The notes under the pieces: model-generated
What the model was told of the DNA's origin: nothing
Database searches by the model: none
Seen by the model: the letters and a program-made list of their open reading frames with translations, nothing else
Shown: in pieces, positions 1 through 4,639 of the stretch
Layout: the number at the start of each line of letters is the position of its first letter
Position numbering within the stretch: the first letter of the stretch is position 1
NCBI GenBank assembly: GCA_051984675.1
Contig: JBPYFK010000054.1
Span: 1 to 5,163, forward strand
Direction of reading: 5' to 3'
DNA length: 5,163 nucleotides
From: JBPYFK01 sp051984675
GTDB lineage: Bacteria > Actinomycetota > Actinomycetes > Mycobacteriales > Pseudonocardiaceae
Made by a program: the position numbers and the translations under genes

Positions 1-255
1 GTGCGGGTGGCTCGCAACCGTGAGCCGGGCCAGCATCTGAGGACCATCGCCGCGGACTTCGGGATCAGCGAGTCGTGTCTGACCAACTGGCTCAAAGCCG
101 CCGACGTCGAAGACGGGACCAAGCCGGGCACCACCGCAGCCGAGAACGCCGAGCTGCGAGAGGCCAAGAAACGGATCAGATTGCTGGAACAGGAGAACGA
201 GGTGTTGCGGCGGGCAGCGGCATATCTATCGCAATCGAACCTACCGGGAAAATGA
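1..255 (+). CDS. IS3-family transposase OrfA (5' partial)
   Basis: This is the DNA-binding subunit of the IS3 transposase; in the family it recognises the terminal repeats and regulates the fused OrfAB. The visible 84 residues hold a helix-turn-helix at about residues 12-35 (TIAADFGISESCLTNWL) and a leucine-zipper coiled coil at about 47-76, with L62, L69 and L76 spaced by seven. The first base happens to form a GTG, but the family normally has about 15-20 more N-terminal residues (a positively charged 'EFR..AVR.AR' segment). The true start is therefore upstream of the window and this GTG is probably an internal valine. The frame closes at TGA 253-255, directly after a GGGAAAA heptamer, and overlaps the ATG of orfB. 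Confidence 0.88.
   Translation: MRVARNREPGQHLRTIAADFGISESCLTNWLKAADVEDGTKPGTTAAENAELREAKKRIRLLEQENEVLRRAAAYLSQSNLPGK
246..255 (+). promoter_or_regulatory. Programmed -1 frameshift site and ATGA start/stop overlap
   Basis: Positions 246-252 read G GGA AAA in the orfA frame, a canonical X XXY YYZ slippery heptamer, followed at once by the orfA stop TGA (253-255). Slippage by -1 on AAA continues at ATG 252-254 in the orfB frame, giving an OrfAB fusion that runs ...LPGK-MIYPLVREL. The same ATG overlaps the stop as ATGA, so separate OrfB could also be made by translational coupling. IS3 elements are known to use -1 frameshifting. I did not identify a downstream stimulatory hairpin or pseudoknot. 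Confidence 0.7.
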
Positions 256-1121
256 TCTACCCGCTCGTCCGTGAACTGGCCGCCGACGGTATCCCTGTCG
301 CGGTGACGTGCCGGGTTCTGGGCATCGCCCGACAACCCTATTACCGATGGCTGGCCGGGGCGGTCACCCACCGCGAACTGGCCGAGGCATACCTGGCCAA
401 CGCCCTATTCAACGCCCACCGAGACGACCCGGAGTTCGGCTACCGGTTCCTGGCCGACGAAGCCCGCACCGCCGGGCACCGAGCCGCCGAGCGCACGGTG
501 TGGCGGATCTGCCGCGATAACCGCTGGTGGAGCGTGTTCGGCAAGAAGCGCGACCGCAACGGCACACGCGCAGGAACCCCGGCGCACGATGACCTGGTGC
601 GCCGACAGTTCGCCGCCGAGCGGCCGGATCAGCTGTGGCTCACGGATGTGACCGAGCATGCCACCGCGGAAGGCAAGCTCTCTATGTGCGCAGTCAAAGA
701 CGTCTATTCCAACCGGATCGTCGGCTACGCCCTTGACTCGCGGATGAAGTCGCGGCTGGTTGTGGCCGCACTGGAAACCGCGGTCGCCAGACGAGGTGAT
801 GTAGCCGGATGCATTGTGCACTCGGATCGAGGGTCGCAATTTCGAAGCCGGAAATACGTCGCAGCCCTGCACCGCCACCGCGTGGCCGGCTCGATGGGGC
901 AGGTCGGTGCGGCCGGGGACAACGCCGCTATGGAATCGTTCTTCGCGCTGTTGCAAAACAACGTCCTCGACCGGCACCGCTGGGCCACCCGTGACCAGTT
1001 GCGGATCGCCATCGTCACCTGGATCGAACGCACCTACCACCGCCGCCAACTCGCCCTCGGCCGATTGACCCCCACCGAATACGAGACAATCATGACCTCA
1101 CACGCGGCCCAAGCCGCGTGA
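252..1121 (+). CDS. IS3-family transposase OrfB (DDE catalytic subunit)
   Basis: This is the catalytic part of the transposase, with an RNase H-fold rve integrase core that carries out strand cleavage and transfer at the IS ends. Counting from ATG 252 it has 289 residues, the usual size for IS3 OrfB. The N-terminal part (about 1-115) matches the HTH_21-like region that precedes the core, with 'YYRWL' and 'FGYRFLADEAR'. The catalytic triad is complete: D132 in LTDVTE, D192 in HSDRGSQ and E228 in AAMESFF, with exactly 35 residues between the second D and E, the IS3 hallmark. The C-terminal 'TWIERTYHRR..LGRLTPTEYE' is the standard family ending. The start is ambiguous because the main product is expected to be the OrfAB frameshift fusion; ATG 252 is the point where both modes meet. 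No internal stop or frame break is seen. Confidence 0.93.
   Translation: MIYPLVRELAADGIPVAVTCRVLGIARQPYYRWLAGAVTHRELAEAYLANALFNAHRDDPEFGYRFLADEARTAGHRAAERTVWRICRDNRWWSVFGKKRDRNGTRAGTPAHDDLVRRQFAAERPDQLWLTDVTEHATAEGKLSMCAVKDVYSNRIVGYALDSRMKSRLVVAALETAVARRGDVAGCIVHSDRGSQFRSRKYVAALHRHRVAGSMGQVGAAGDNAAMESFFALLQNNVLDRHRWATRDQLRIAIVTWIERTYHRRQLALGRLTPTEYETIMTSHAAQAA
1101..1120 (+). terminator. Hairpin over the orfB stop codon
   Basis: CACGCGGC (1101-1108) pairs perfectly with GCCGCGTG (1113-1120) around a CCAA loop, an 8-bp GC-rich stem ending on the orfB stop codon. There is no T-run after it, so it is at best an actinobacterial-type terminator. It could also limit readthrough from the IS into the flanking stress-gene unit. 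Confidence 0.4.
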
Positions 1122-1155
1122 CCTAACCTGTCACCTGATCTTGCAGCAGTCCTGT

Positions 1156-1181
1156 GTTTGCCAACCGACAGTTCTGGGTAT
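1156..1181 (+). promoter_or_regulatory. SigF/SigB-type promoter (GTTT-N16-GGGTAT)
   Basis: GTTT (1156-1159) and GGGTAT (1176-1181) are separated by 16 bases. This matches the -35/-10 pattern described for mycobacterial SigF and related SigB-group stress sigma factors. A start near 1188 would leave a leader of about 110 bases before the 72-residue gene. The box lies only about 4 bases outside the presumed right end of the IS3 element, so the promoter appears to have survived the insertion, unless the -35 was partly supplied by the IS end. No transcription data are available; the call rests on consensus match, spacing and orientation. Confidence 0.65.
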
Positions 1182-1252
1182 AAGCAGAGCAATACGGGAT
1201 ATAGCAAGATGTGGTGTCGCAGGCTCTCAATCAACTCCGGGCCGGCGCGACA

Positions 1253-1270
1253 GCCCTCTGGGAAGAGGGC
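1253..1270 (+). repeat. 5' UTR hairpin with GGGA tetraloop
   Basis: GCCCTCT (1253-1259) and AGAGGGC (1264-1270) form a perfect 7-bp stem closed by GGGA, a GNRA-type tetraloop. It lies in the leader between the stress-type promoter and the ribosome binding site at 1285-1291, so it would be present on the mRNA. It could stabilise the 5' end or modulate initiation. No riboswitch class is recognised. Confidence 0.45.
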
Positions 1271-1296
1271 GTGTAGACCCTGAAAAGGAGAGACAC

Positions 1297-1515
1297 ATGG
1301 CGAACAATGCGCACCTGGTCATCACCGGAGGCCAGCCGCAGCTGACCATCCGTGATGACCGAGGCGCTCCGGTACAGGAGCTGATCCTCGCGTCTTCGGC
1401 GATAGAACCTGAGCAGGCGGATCAACATCTGCATGCCGCAGGCTGGAGTCGGAGTGCGAGTACGGAGTGGACCAAGACAGACGACGGTTGGGTAGTACCG
1501 GTCACTCCTTCGTGA
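1297..1515 (+). CDS. Small unknown protein (72 aa) upstream of baeRF2
   Basis: I do not recognise a named family. The ATG at 1297 is preceded by a strong AAGGAGA (1285-1291) at ideal spacing, which decides the start over the upstream in-frame TTG at 1141. The 72-residue product has no signal peptide or membrane segment. It looks like a small soluble alpha/beta protein: two short beta-type stretches (HLVIT; QLTIRDD), a helix-like part around residues 37-48 (EPEQADQHLHAAGW), then a tryptophan-rich end with W50, W58 and W64 (GWVVPV). It is the first gene after the GTTT-N16-GGGTAT promoter and lies 54 bases before the baeRF gene, so the two are probably co-transcribed. A function linked to the stress response or to the downstream release-factor-fold protein is inference from context only. 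Confidence 0.72.
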   Translation: MANNAHLVITGGQPQLTIRDDRGAPVQELILASSAIEPEQADQHLHAAGWSRSASTEWTKTDDGWVVPVTPS

Positions 1516-1518
1516 ACG

Positions 1519-1536
1519 CCCCCGGCCGTCCGGGGG
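1519..1536 (+). repeat. Intercistronic hairpin between the 72-aa gene and baeRF2
   Basis: CCCCCGG (1519-1525) pairs perfectly with CCGGGGG (1530-1536) around CCGT, a 7-bp all-GC stem three bases after the stop of the small gene. It is followed by AAAG rather than a T-run. That fits a processing or partial-attenuation element inside an operon better than a complete intrinsic terminator. The baeRF ribosome binding site follows 22 bases later. Confidence 0.45.
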
Positions 1537-1569
1537 AAAGCCCGGAGACACCAGCTATGGAGGAAGACA

Positions 1570-2604
1570 TTGGATCTTACTATGCTGCGTCATGCCTATG
1601 ACCGCGAAGGGCCGTTCGCTACGGTTTATCTCGAAGGTCGTTCGCCAGGGGCAGACGCTAGTGAGCAGACCCACCTGCGATGGAGGGCGCTGCGGGAGCG
1701 GCTGAACGCCGACGGCGCCCCCGATACCGTCCTGGACGCGATCGAATCGGAGCTCCAGTCGGAGACGTCCGGGGAAGAGCAAGCCAATGGGCGTGTGCTC
1801 GTGGCGGTCGGTTCCACGATCGTGCTGGACGAGCCCTGGGATGCCGCGCTCGGGTCTGGTGACAGCGCGCACTGGGCGACGTTGCCCGAGCTGGGGGCCT
1901 ACGTCCGTGAGAAGGCCCGCGCCGTCCGCGAACTCGTGGTTATCGCCGACCAGGAGGGTGCCCAGGTTCGTCAGGAAGTGGTCGCCGAACAGCACGAGCC
2001 ACGCGAGCTCGACGCCGAGGACGTCGAAGGTGGGGCAGTCAGGGGAGTCCACAAGCCCCGCGGTGGCGCGCTTTCACACAACCAGATTCAGCGACGTGCC
2101 GACGAGGCCGTCGCCCGCAACGCCAAGGATATCGTGGCGCATCTCCGTGAGGTCGCCAAGCGTTTCCGGCCTCATGTACTCGTGTTGGCGGGCGAAGTGC
2201 AGGCACGTACGGCAATTCGGAAAGAGATTCCTGCGGAGCTCGCAGACATCGTCGTAGAGACCGACCGAGGCGGTCGGGACGCCAATGCCTCCGATGAGGC
2301 ACTTACCGAAGAACTTCTGCGTATCGCAGCTGACGCGAGCGAACGCCGGGCCGAGGAGACAGCGGAGCGGTGGGAGGTTGACCTCGCACATGACCGCGCA
2401 GTCCACGGCTCCGAAGCCGTCGCGCACGCGGCCGAGATGGGCGCGATCGAGACGCTGCTCTTCGAAGACGGGCAGACCGCGTCGCGAGAAGCCTTCCTGC
2501 TCAAGACTTGCGCGGAGACCAACTCGTCGGTCACGGTCGTCCCCGACGGCACCAAACTGAACGACGGGGTCGGCGCAAATCTGCGGTACCCGCTGAACAG
2601 CTGA
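1570..2604 (+). CDS. baeRF family 2 / Rv2629-like protein (Vms1-ANKZF1-type release-factor fold)
   Basis: A 344-residue soluble protein of the bacterial archaeo-eukaryotic release factor (baeRF) group, close in character to M. tuberculosis Rv2629. The fold is related to eRF1 and to the Vms1/ANKZF1 peptidyl-tRNA hydrolases, and the family is thought to act at the ribosome under stress; the reaction of this member is not established. Visible marks are the N-terminal 'GPFATVYLE' strand (about 13-21); the 'RGGALSHNQIQRRADE' segment at about 164-179, in the place of the GGQ-like loop but without an exact GGQ; the central 'RPHVLVLAGEVQAR'; and the C-terminal 'GVGANLRYP' at 333-341, typical of the eRF1-3-like end. 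The start is TTG 1570, because GGAGG (1559-1563) sits 6 bases before it and 'DLTMLRHAYDREGPF' begins where relatives begin. ATG 1582 is too far from the site. It probably forms an operon with the 72-aa gene. Confidence 0.85.
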   Translation: MDLTMLRHAYDREGPFATVYLEGRSPGADASEQTHLRWRALRERLNADGAPDTVLDAIESELQSETSGEEQANGRVLVAVGSTIVLDEPWDAALGSGDSAHWATLPELGAYVREKARAVRELVVIADQEGAQVRQEVVAEQHEPRELDAEDVEGGAVRGVHKPRGGALSHNQIQRRADEAVARNAKDIVAHLREVAKRFRPHVLVLAGEVQARTAIRKEIPAELADIVVETDRGGRDANASDEALTEELLRIAADASERRAEETAERWEVDLAHDRAVHGSEAVAHAAEMGAIETLLFEDGQTASREAFLLKTCAETNSSVTVVPDGTKLNDGVGANLRYPLNS

Positions 2605-2609
2605 CATGC

Positions 2610-2953
2610 TCAGAGCATCCGGTAGGTGAAGTGCACGGGGAAGCGCGGGTGTTTGGCCAGCCAGTCGTTGATGAGTGGTGTTTTGTGCGTGGTGAGTTGT
2701 CACACTCCAGGTGCACGTCCAGTTCGGCGAGCACGGCTTTGTTAATGGTGACAGGAATTTCTTGAACTCTACCGTTCGGTGCCGGCGGTGAATTTCGGAG
2801 ATTACGTTCCCATCGGCGATGTTGAACGCGGCGAACAGGCAGTTGGACCACCAAACGGGGCCCGGTCAGTGGCTGCGCCGCTGGGGCATGCCGGACATCA
2901 GCGGCAGCACCGGTTTGGGAGCGATCCAGGGTCTGCATGGCGGACTTGATGGC
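2610..2953 (-). pseudogene. Truncated, frameshifted IS630-family transposase remnant
   Basis: Read on the minus strand, four pieces in shifting frames rebuild the middle of an IS630 transposase. They are KSAMQTLDRSQ (about 2947-2915), PVLPLMSGMPQRRSH (to a TGA at 2866-2868), LFAAFNIADGNVISE followed by HRRHRTVEFKKFL (to about 2757), VTINKAVLAELDVHLECDN (to about 2697), then THKTPLINDWLAKHPRF and PVHFT (to TGA 2610-2612). At least three frameshifts and one in-frame stop are needed. Only the second catalytic aspartate (the D of 'CDN') survives. The first, normally in a DEKSQ motif, reads AIKSA here, and the part with the 'WLNQVE' glutamate is gone. About 112 of some 350 codons remain. It lies convergent to the baeRF gene and ends 6 bases from its stop. 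Confidence 0.75.
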
Positions 2954-3102
2954 CCGGAAGAGGCCCGACGCAGCGAGTCCGCATGCGGCGGTGTGATGTC
3001 ATTCCGGTCGGAGAGGGACCACAAGCGACCGTGGGAGAGCAACGTACTGAAACCCGCGAAGGACAAGGTGCGGCCGGGTTCTGGGCCTCGTCACCGATCC
3101 CG

Positions 3103-3114
3103 ACATGATCATGT
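3103..3114. repeat. 12-base perfect palindrome
   Basis: ACATGATCATGT is its own reverse complement. It lies in a stretch (about 2950-3264) with no supported gene, between the IS630 remnant and the 17-bp hairpin. It could be an operator half-site pair or chance; nothing adjacent identifies a regulator. Confidence 0.3.
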
Positions 3115-3131
3115 GCGTGGAACCACGGATA

Positions 3132-3173
3132 GGGGCCGGCGCGCGGACGACACTACGTCACGCGGCCGGCCCC
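3132..3173. terminator. 17-bp GC-rich hairpin downstream of csbD-like gene
   Basis: GGGGCCGGC (3132-3140) pairs with GCCGGCCCC (3165-3173). After single-base bulges at G3141 and A3160, CGCG pairs with CGCG and GACG with CGTC, leaving a 6-base ACACTA loop. The total is 17 pairs. It lies 91 bases beyond the stop of the minus-strand CsbD-like gene and after the IS630 fragment. It lacks a T-run on either strand, so a bidirectional U-less terminator is a guess; a remnant mobile-element end is the alternative. Confidence 0.45.
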
Positions 3174-3264
3174 CTAACCTCTGAACCGGCGAGGCACACC
3201 GCTGCTAAGCAGTAGCGAAACCACGTCCGATGCGCACCCGGTTGGCCAGGCCATGTGGAGGAGG

Positions 3265-3465
3265 CTACTTCTTGCCCTCGTCGCCCTTGTTATCGCCGGT
3301 CACCGCGTCCTTGATCTTCTCGCCTGCCTGTTTGAGGCTGCTTTTGACCTGTTCGGCTTTGCCCTCGGCCTGCCACTGCTCATTTCCGGTCACCTCGCCG
3401 ACCTTTTCCTTGGCTTGTCCCTTGAGTTCTTCGGCCTTGTTCTGGGCCTTGTTCTCGTCTGCCAT
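3265..3465 (-). CDS. CsbD-like general stress protein (66 aa)
   Basis: A small, highly charged, hydrophilic protein of the CsbD family, whose Bacillus founder is sigma-B dependent; the molecular role in bacteria is not settled. The diagnostic pattern is complete: 'NKAEELKGQAKEKVGEVTG' at residues 9-27, then 'EAEGKAEQ'-type repeats (residues 33-39) and 'LKQAGEKIKDAV' (44-55), with a lysine-rich tail ending GDEGKK. Length and lack of cysteine or membrane segments fit the family. The start is ATG 3465, since GAAAGGG (3475-3481) is 9 bases upstream. An in-frame GTG at 3534 would add 23 residues not found in the family. The gene is divergent from the DUF2795 gene with about 377 bases between them. 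I see no convincing promoter of the GTTT/GGGTA type upstream of it. Confidence 0.9.
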   Translation of the reverse strand: MADENKAQNKAEELKGQAKEKVGEVTGNEQWQAEGKAEQVKSSLKQAGEKIKDAVTGDNKGDEGKK

Positions 3466-3555
3466 TGCAGAAAACCCTTTCAAATGCGTTGGGGTTGTAT
3501 GTGAAGCCGGAGGCGCACATGGCCTCCTTAGCACGCTCGTGGGTTCCCCGTCGTT

Positions 3556-3798
3556 TCACGCTTCACACATGATGGCCCTTCGCCGCCGGTCAGCATCGCG
3601 CCCCGGGGGCTCGATGCCGCGGGGCATGTCGGCCCCTGGCCGCCCAGTTGCCCACTCCGGTAGTGGAGGCTGGTCCTTATGGCTCGCCATTTGCGCACAG
3701 GCGGCTTGAACACGATCGCTTGCTTGTTTCGCACCTGCCGGTGCGGGGTAGTCAATGATTAGCGACTGGTGACTGGATCGCCCCGAGGTGTCCGTCAT
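3556..3798 (-). CDS. Doubtful hypothetical protein (80 aa) upstream of csbD-like gene
   Basis: An open frame of 80 residues from ATG 3798 to TGA 3556, in the same direction as the CsbD-like gene and ending 90 bases before its start, so an operon is possible. The product is hydrophilic, rich in Ala, Pro and Arg, with no recognised domain and an arginine-rich end (DADRRRRAIMCEA). Evidence against it: the nearest purine-rich site (AAAGGA) is about 16 bases from the ATG, a second minus frame (3528-3755) is open across the same bases, and the stress-type promoter for the plus-strand DUF2795 gene lies inside it. An internal ATG at 3690 could give a shorter product but also lacks a clear site. It may simply be part of the intergenic region. 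Confidence 0.28.
   Translation of the reverse strand: MTDTSGRSSHQSLIIDYPAPAGAKQASDRVQAACAQMASHKDQPPLPEWATGRPGADMPRGIEPPGRDADRRRRAIMCEA
3726..3751 (+). promoter_or_regulatory. Second SigF/SigB-type promoter (GTTT-N16-GGGTAG)
   Basis: GTTT (3726-3729) and GGGTAG (3746-3751) are again 16 bases apart, the same geometry as the promoter at 1156-1181. The only difference in the core is the last base of the -10 box. A start near 3758 leaves about 85 bases to the ATG of the DUF2795 gene. Orientation and distance support its assignment to that gene. Confidence 0.55.
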
Positions 3799-3842
3799 CG
3801 CTTGGTCAACGGTGTTCCTTTCGAATCCAAGTAGGAGAGGCT

Positions 3843-4169
3843 ATGGCAACTGATCACGAACGGCTGAGCACCGCCTTGCAGGGGGTCGATTATCCGGCGA
3901 GTAAGGAACAACTGCTTGCCCGGGCGGAAAGCAACCATGCCGACCAGGGCACGATTAGGGCGCTACGTAGTGTGCAGGATACCGACTATGCGAACTTTCC
4001 TGAGGTCGTGCGCTCGACTCCGATGGATGCCGTAACTGAGGAGGGTCAGACGGATTCGGATAAGGCGGAGCAGAACCGACAGCGCACGCAAGATCGTCTT
4101 TCTGAACGGATGACCGAGACGCCGGTGAACCCGATTGTCGAGGAGTTGGGGGAAAATCGAGGAAGTTGA
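3843..4169 (+). CDS. DUF2795 domain protein (108 aa)
   Basis: The first half (about residues 8-59) carries the DUF2795 pattern: a helix leading to 'GVDYPASKEQLLARAESNHAD' (14-34 in all), then 'IRALRSVQDTDYANFPEVV' (38-56 in all), as in small actinobacterial and archaeal proteins whose function is unknown. The second half (60-108) is acidic and polar (EEGQTDSDKAEQNRQRTQD) and probably disordered, which makes the protein longer than the single-domain members. The ATG at 3843 follows AGGAGAGG (3833-3840), a strong site that fixes the start. It is the first gene after the stress-type promoter at 3726-3751 and stands back to back with the CsbD-like gene. A role in the general stress response is inferred from promoter and neighbour only. 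Confidence 0.85.
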   Translation: MATDHERLSTALQGVDYPASKEQLLARAESNHADQGTIRALRSVQDTDYANFPEVVRSTPMDAVTEEGQTDSDKAEQNRQRTQDRLSERMTETPVNPIVEELGENRGS

Positions 4170-4206
4170 CGTCGAAAAGACCTGCGGTAGTCCAGGAACA
4201 GGTGCA

Positions 4207-4270
4207 CGCGCTGGCGAGATCGTCACCTCGATGATTTCGACGCCGTGCGACGACGTGCTTGGCCAGCGCG
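4207..4270. repeat. 9-base inverted repeat after the DUF2795 gene
   Basis: CGCGCTGGC (4207-4215) and GCCAGCGCG (4262-4270) are perfect reverse complements separated by 46 bases. The right arm overlaps the ribosome-binding region of the next small ORF (AAAGGGAG at 4271-4278). Folding could put that site next to a long-range stem. The interval is GC-rich, so chance is possible. Confidence 0.3.
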
Positions 4271-4280
4271 AAAGGGAGCG

Positions 4281-4430
4281 ATGAACGACGACCCGAATCG
4301 CCCCACAGAGACATCGGGGGAGTGCTGGGGGAGTGGTGGGGATATGCGGTCCCATGTCCGCAACCTATTCGGAGTCAGCAGTATGTGTGCAGTGATGAGT
4401 AGACCTGCCCGAACAGGGCGGCGACCGTGA
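4281..4430 (+). CDS. Small hypothetical protein (49 aa), uncertain
   Basis: An ATG with AAAGGGAG ending two bases upstream opens a 49-residue frame starting MNDDPNRPTETSGE, with a glycine-rich stretch (WGSGGDMR) and a basic end (RPARTGRRP). No family is recognised. Its stop overlaps a following GTG as GTGA (4427-4430), an arrangement typical of coupled genes, but the downstream 70-residue frame (4427-4639) is not convincing as a protein. The end of this ORF is antisense to another open frame (4375-4626, minus). It may be a short gene of the DUF2795 unit or the relic of a longer frameshifted gene. Confidence 0.35.
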   Translation: MNDDPNRPTETSGECWGSGGDMRSHVRNLFGVSSMCAVMSRPARTGRRP

Positions 4431-4626
4431 GCAGTATCAGCAACCGCCGCGAGCCTGTTGGGGCCGGGGTGTGGGAGGCCATCCCTCTCGGTACGAGCGT
4501 GGCCGCCAGGCCTACCCCTTCGGCGATTTGGAGCGGTGCCGCCCGCGCGATCTCGCTACGCAGGAGCAGGACTGCCGCGATAGCTGCGGATACTGCTAGC
4601 CGTGATCCTTCGGATGGAAGGCGCAC
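4375..4626 (-). CDS. Possible small membrane protein (83 aa), uncertain
   Basis: This minus frame from GTG 4626 encodes two hydrophobic segments at about residues 9-22 (RLAVSAAIAAVLLL) and 61-77 (RLLILLTVAALFGQVY), with a weaker one at 30-46, and uses GC-rich third positions beyond about codon 16. That favours real coding somewhere in the frame. Against it, the GTG has no clear ribosome binding site and lies inside the 4593-4635 hairpin. Two plus-strand frames are also open over the same bases. No family is recognised; it could equally be an antisense artefact of GC-rich DNA. Confidence 0.25.
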   Translation of the reverse strand: MRLPSEGSRLAVSAAIAAVLLLRSEIARAAPLQIAEGVGLAATLVPRGMASHTPAPTGSRRLLILLTVAALFGQVYSSLHTYC

Positions 4627-4635
4627 GGCTAGCGG
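4593..4635. terminator. Long stable hairpin (about 17 bp with a 2x2 internal loop)
   Basis: CTGCTAGCCGTG (4593-4604) pairs with CACGGCTAGCGG (4624-4635) through 12 pairs including one G-T wobble. After an AT/CG internal loop, CCTTC (4607-4611) pairs with GAAGG (4617-4621) around GGATG. On the plus strand it is followed by CTGATTTATG, a weak T-rich stretch. The best guess is a terminator closing the region downstream of the DUF2795 gene; a structured RNA or a mobile-element end are alternatives. Confidence 0.5.
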
Positions 4636-4639
4636 CTGA

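Larger units (their letters stand above)
1..1152 (+). mobile_element. IS3-family insertion sequence, right part (left end outside window)
   Basis: The element carries the overlapping orfA/orfB pair in the 0/-1 frame arrangement that defines IS3-family elements, with a DDE transposase. The left inverted repeat and the first codons of orfA lie outside the window. The right end is placed near 1152, because the bases around 1129-1152 (TGTCACCTGATC, then TTGCAGCAGTCC) look like the terminal inverted repeat of related actinobacterial IS3 elements. The complementary left end cannot be seen, so this boundary is good to only a few bases and no target-site duplication can be read. Both reading frames are open with all catalytic residues present, so the element is probably intact and may be active. 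Confidence 0.88.

Noticed and set aside
75..250. Extension of the orfB frame upstream to an ATG at 75
   Set aside because: It runs through the orfA coding region in another frame with no family resemblance before MIYPLVREL; the frame is open by chance and the join is at the frameshift site.
405..1049. 214-aa minus-strand ORF
   Set aside because: Antisense shadow of the conserved transposase; no recognisable domain.
1557..1601. ATG at 1557 that would encode a 14-residue leader peptide overlapping the baeRF start
   Set aside because: The ATG overlaps the GGAGG site itself and has no ribosome binding site of its own.
2074..2703. 209-aa minus-strand ORF across the end of baeRF2
   Set aside because: Mostly antisense to baeRF2; only its first part overlaps the IS630 remnant, and in the wrong frame there.
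2819..3184. 121-aa plus-strand ORF
   Set aside because: Runs antisense over the IS630 remnant and through the palindrome and hairpin; composition is low-complexity Arg/Gly without a ribosome binding site.
3380..3520. 46-aa minus ORF with AAGGAGG just before its ATG at 3520, overlapping csbD out of frame
   Set aside because: The site is only two bases from the ATG, and the product beyond residue 17 is an out-of-frame reading of csbD.
3544..3568. Possible GTGT-N15-GGGGAA promoter for the csbD-like gene on the minus strand
   Set aside because: Two mismatches to the core and a different spacing from the two good promoters; too weak to claim.
3230..3709. 159-aa plus-strand ORF with hydrophobic stretches
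   Set aside because: Antisense to the well-supported CsbD-like gene; the hydrophobicity comes from reading its Lys/Glu codons on the other strand.
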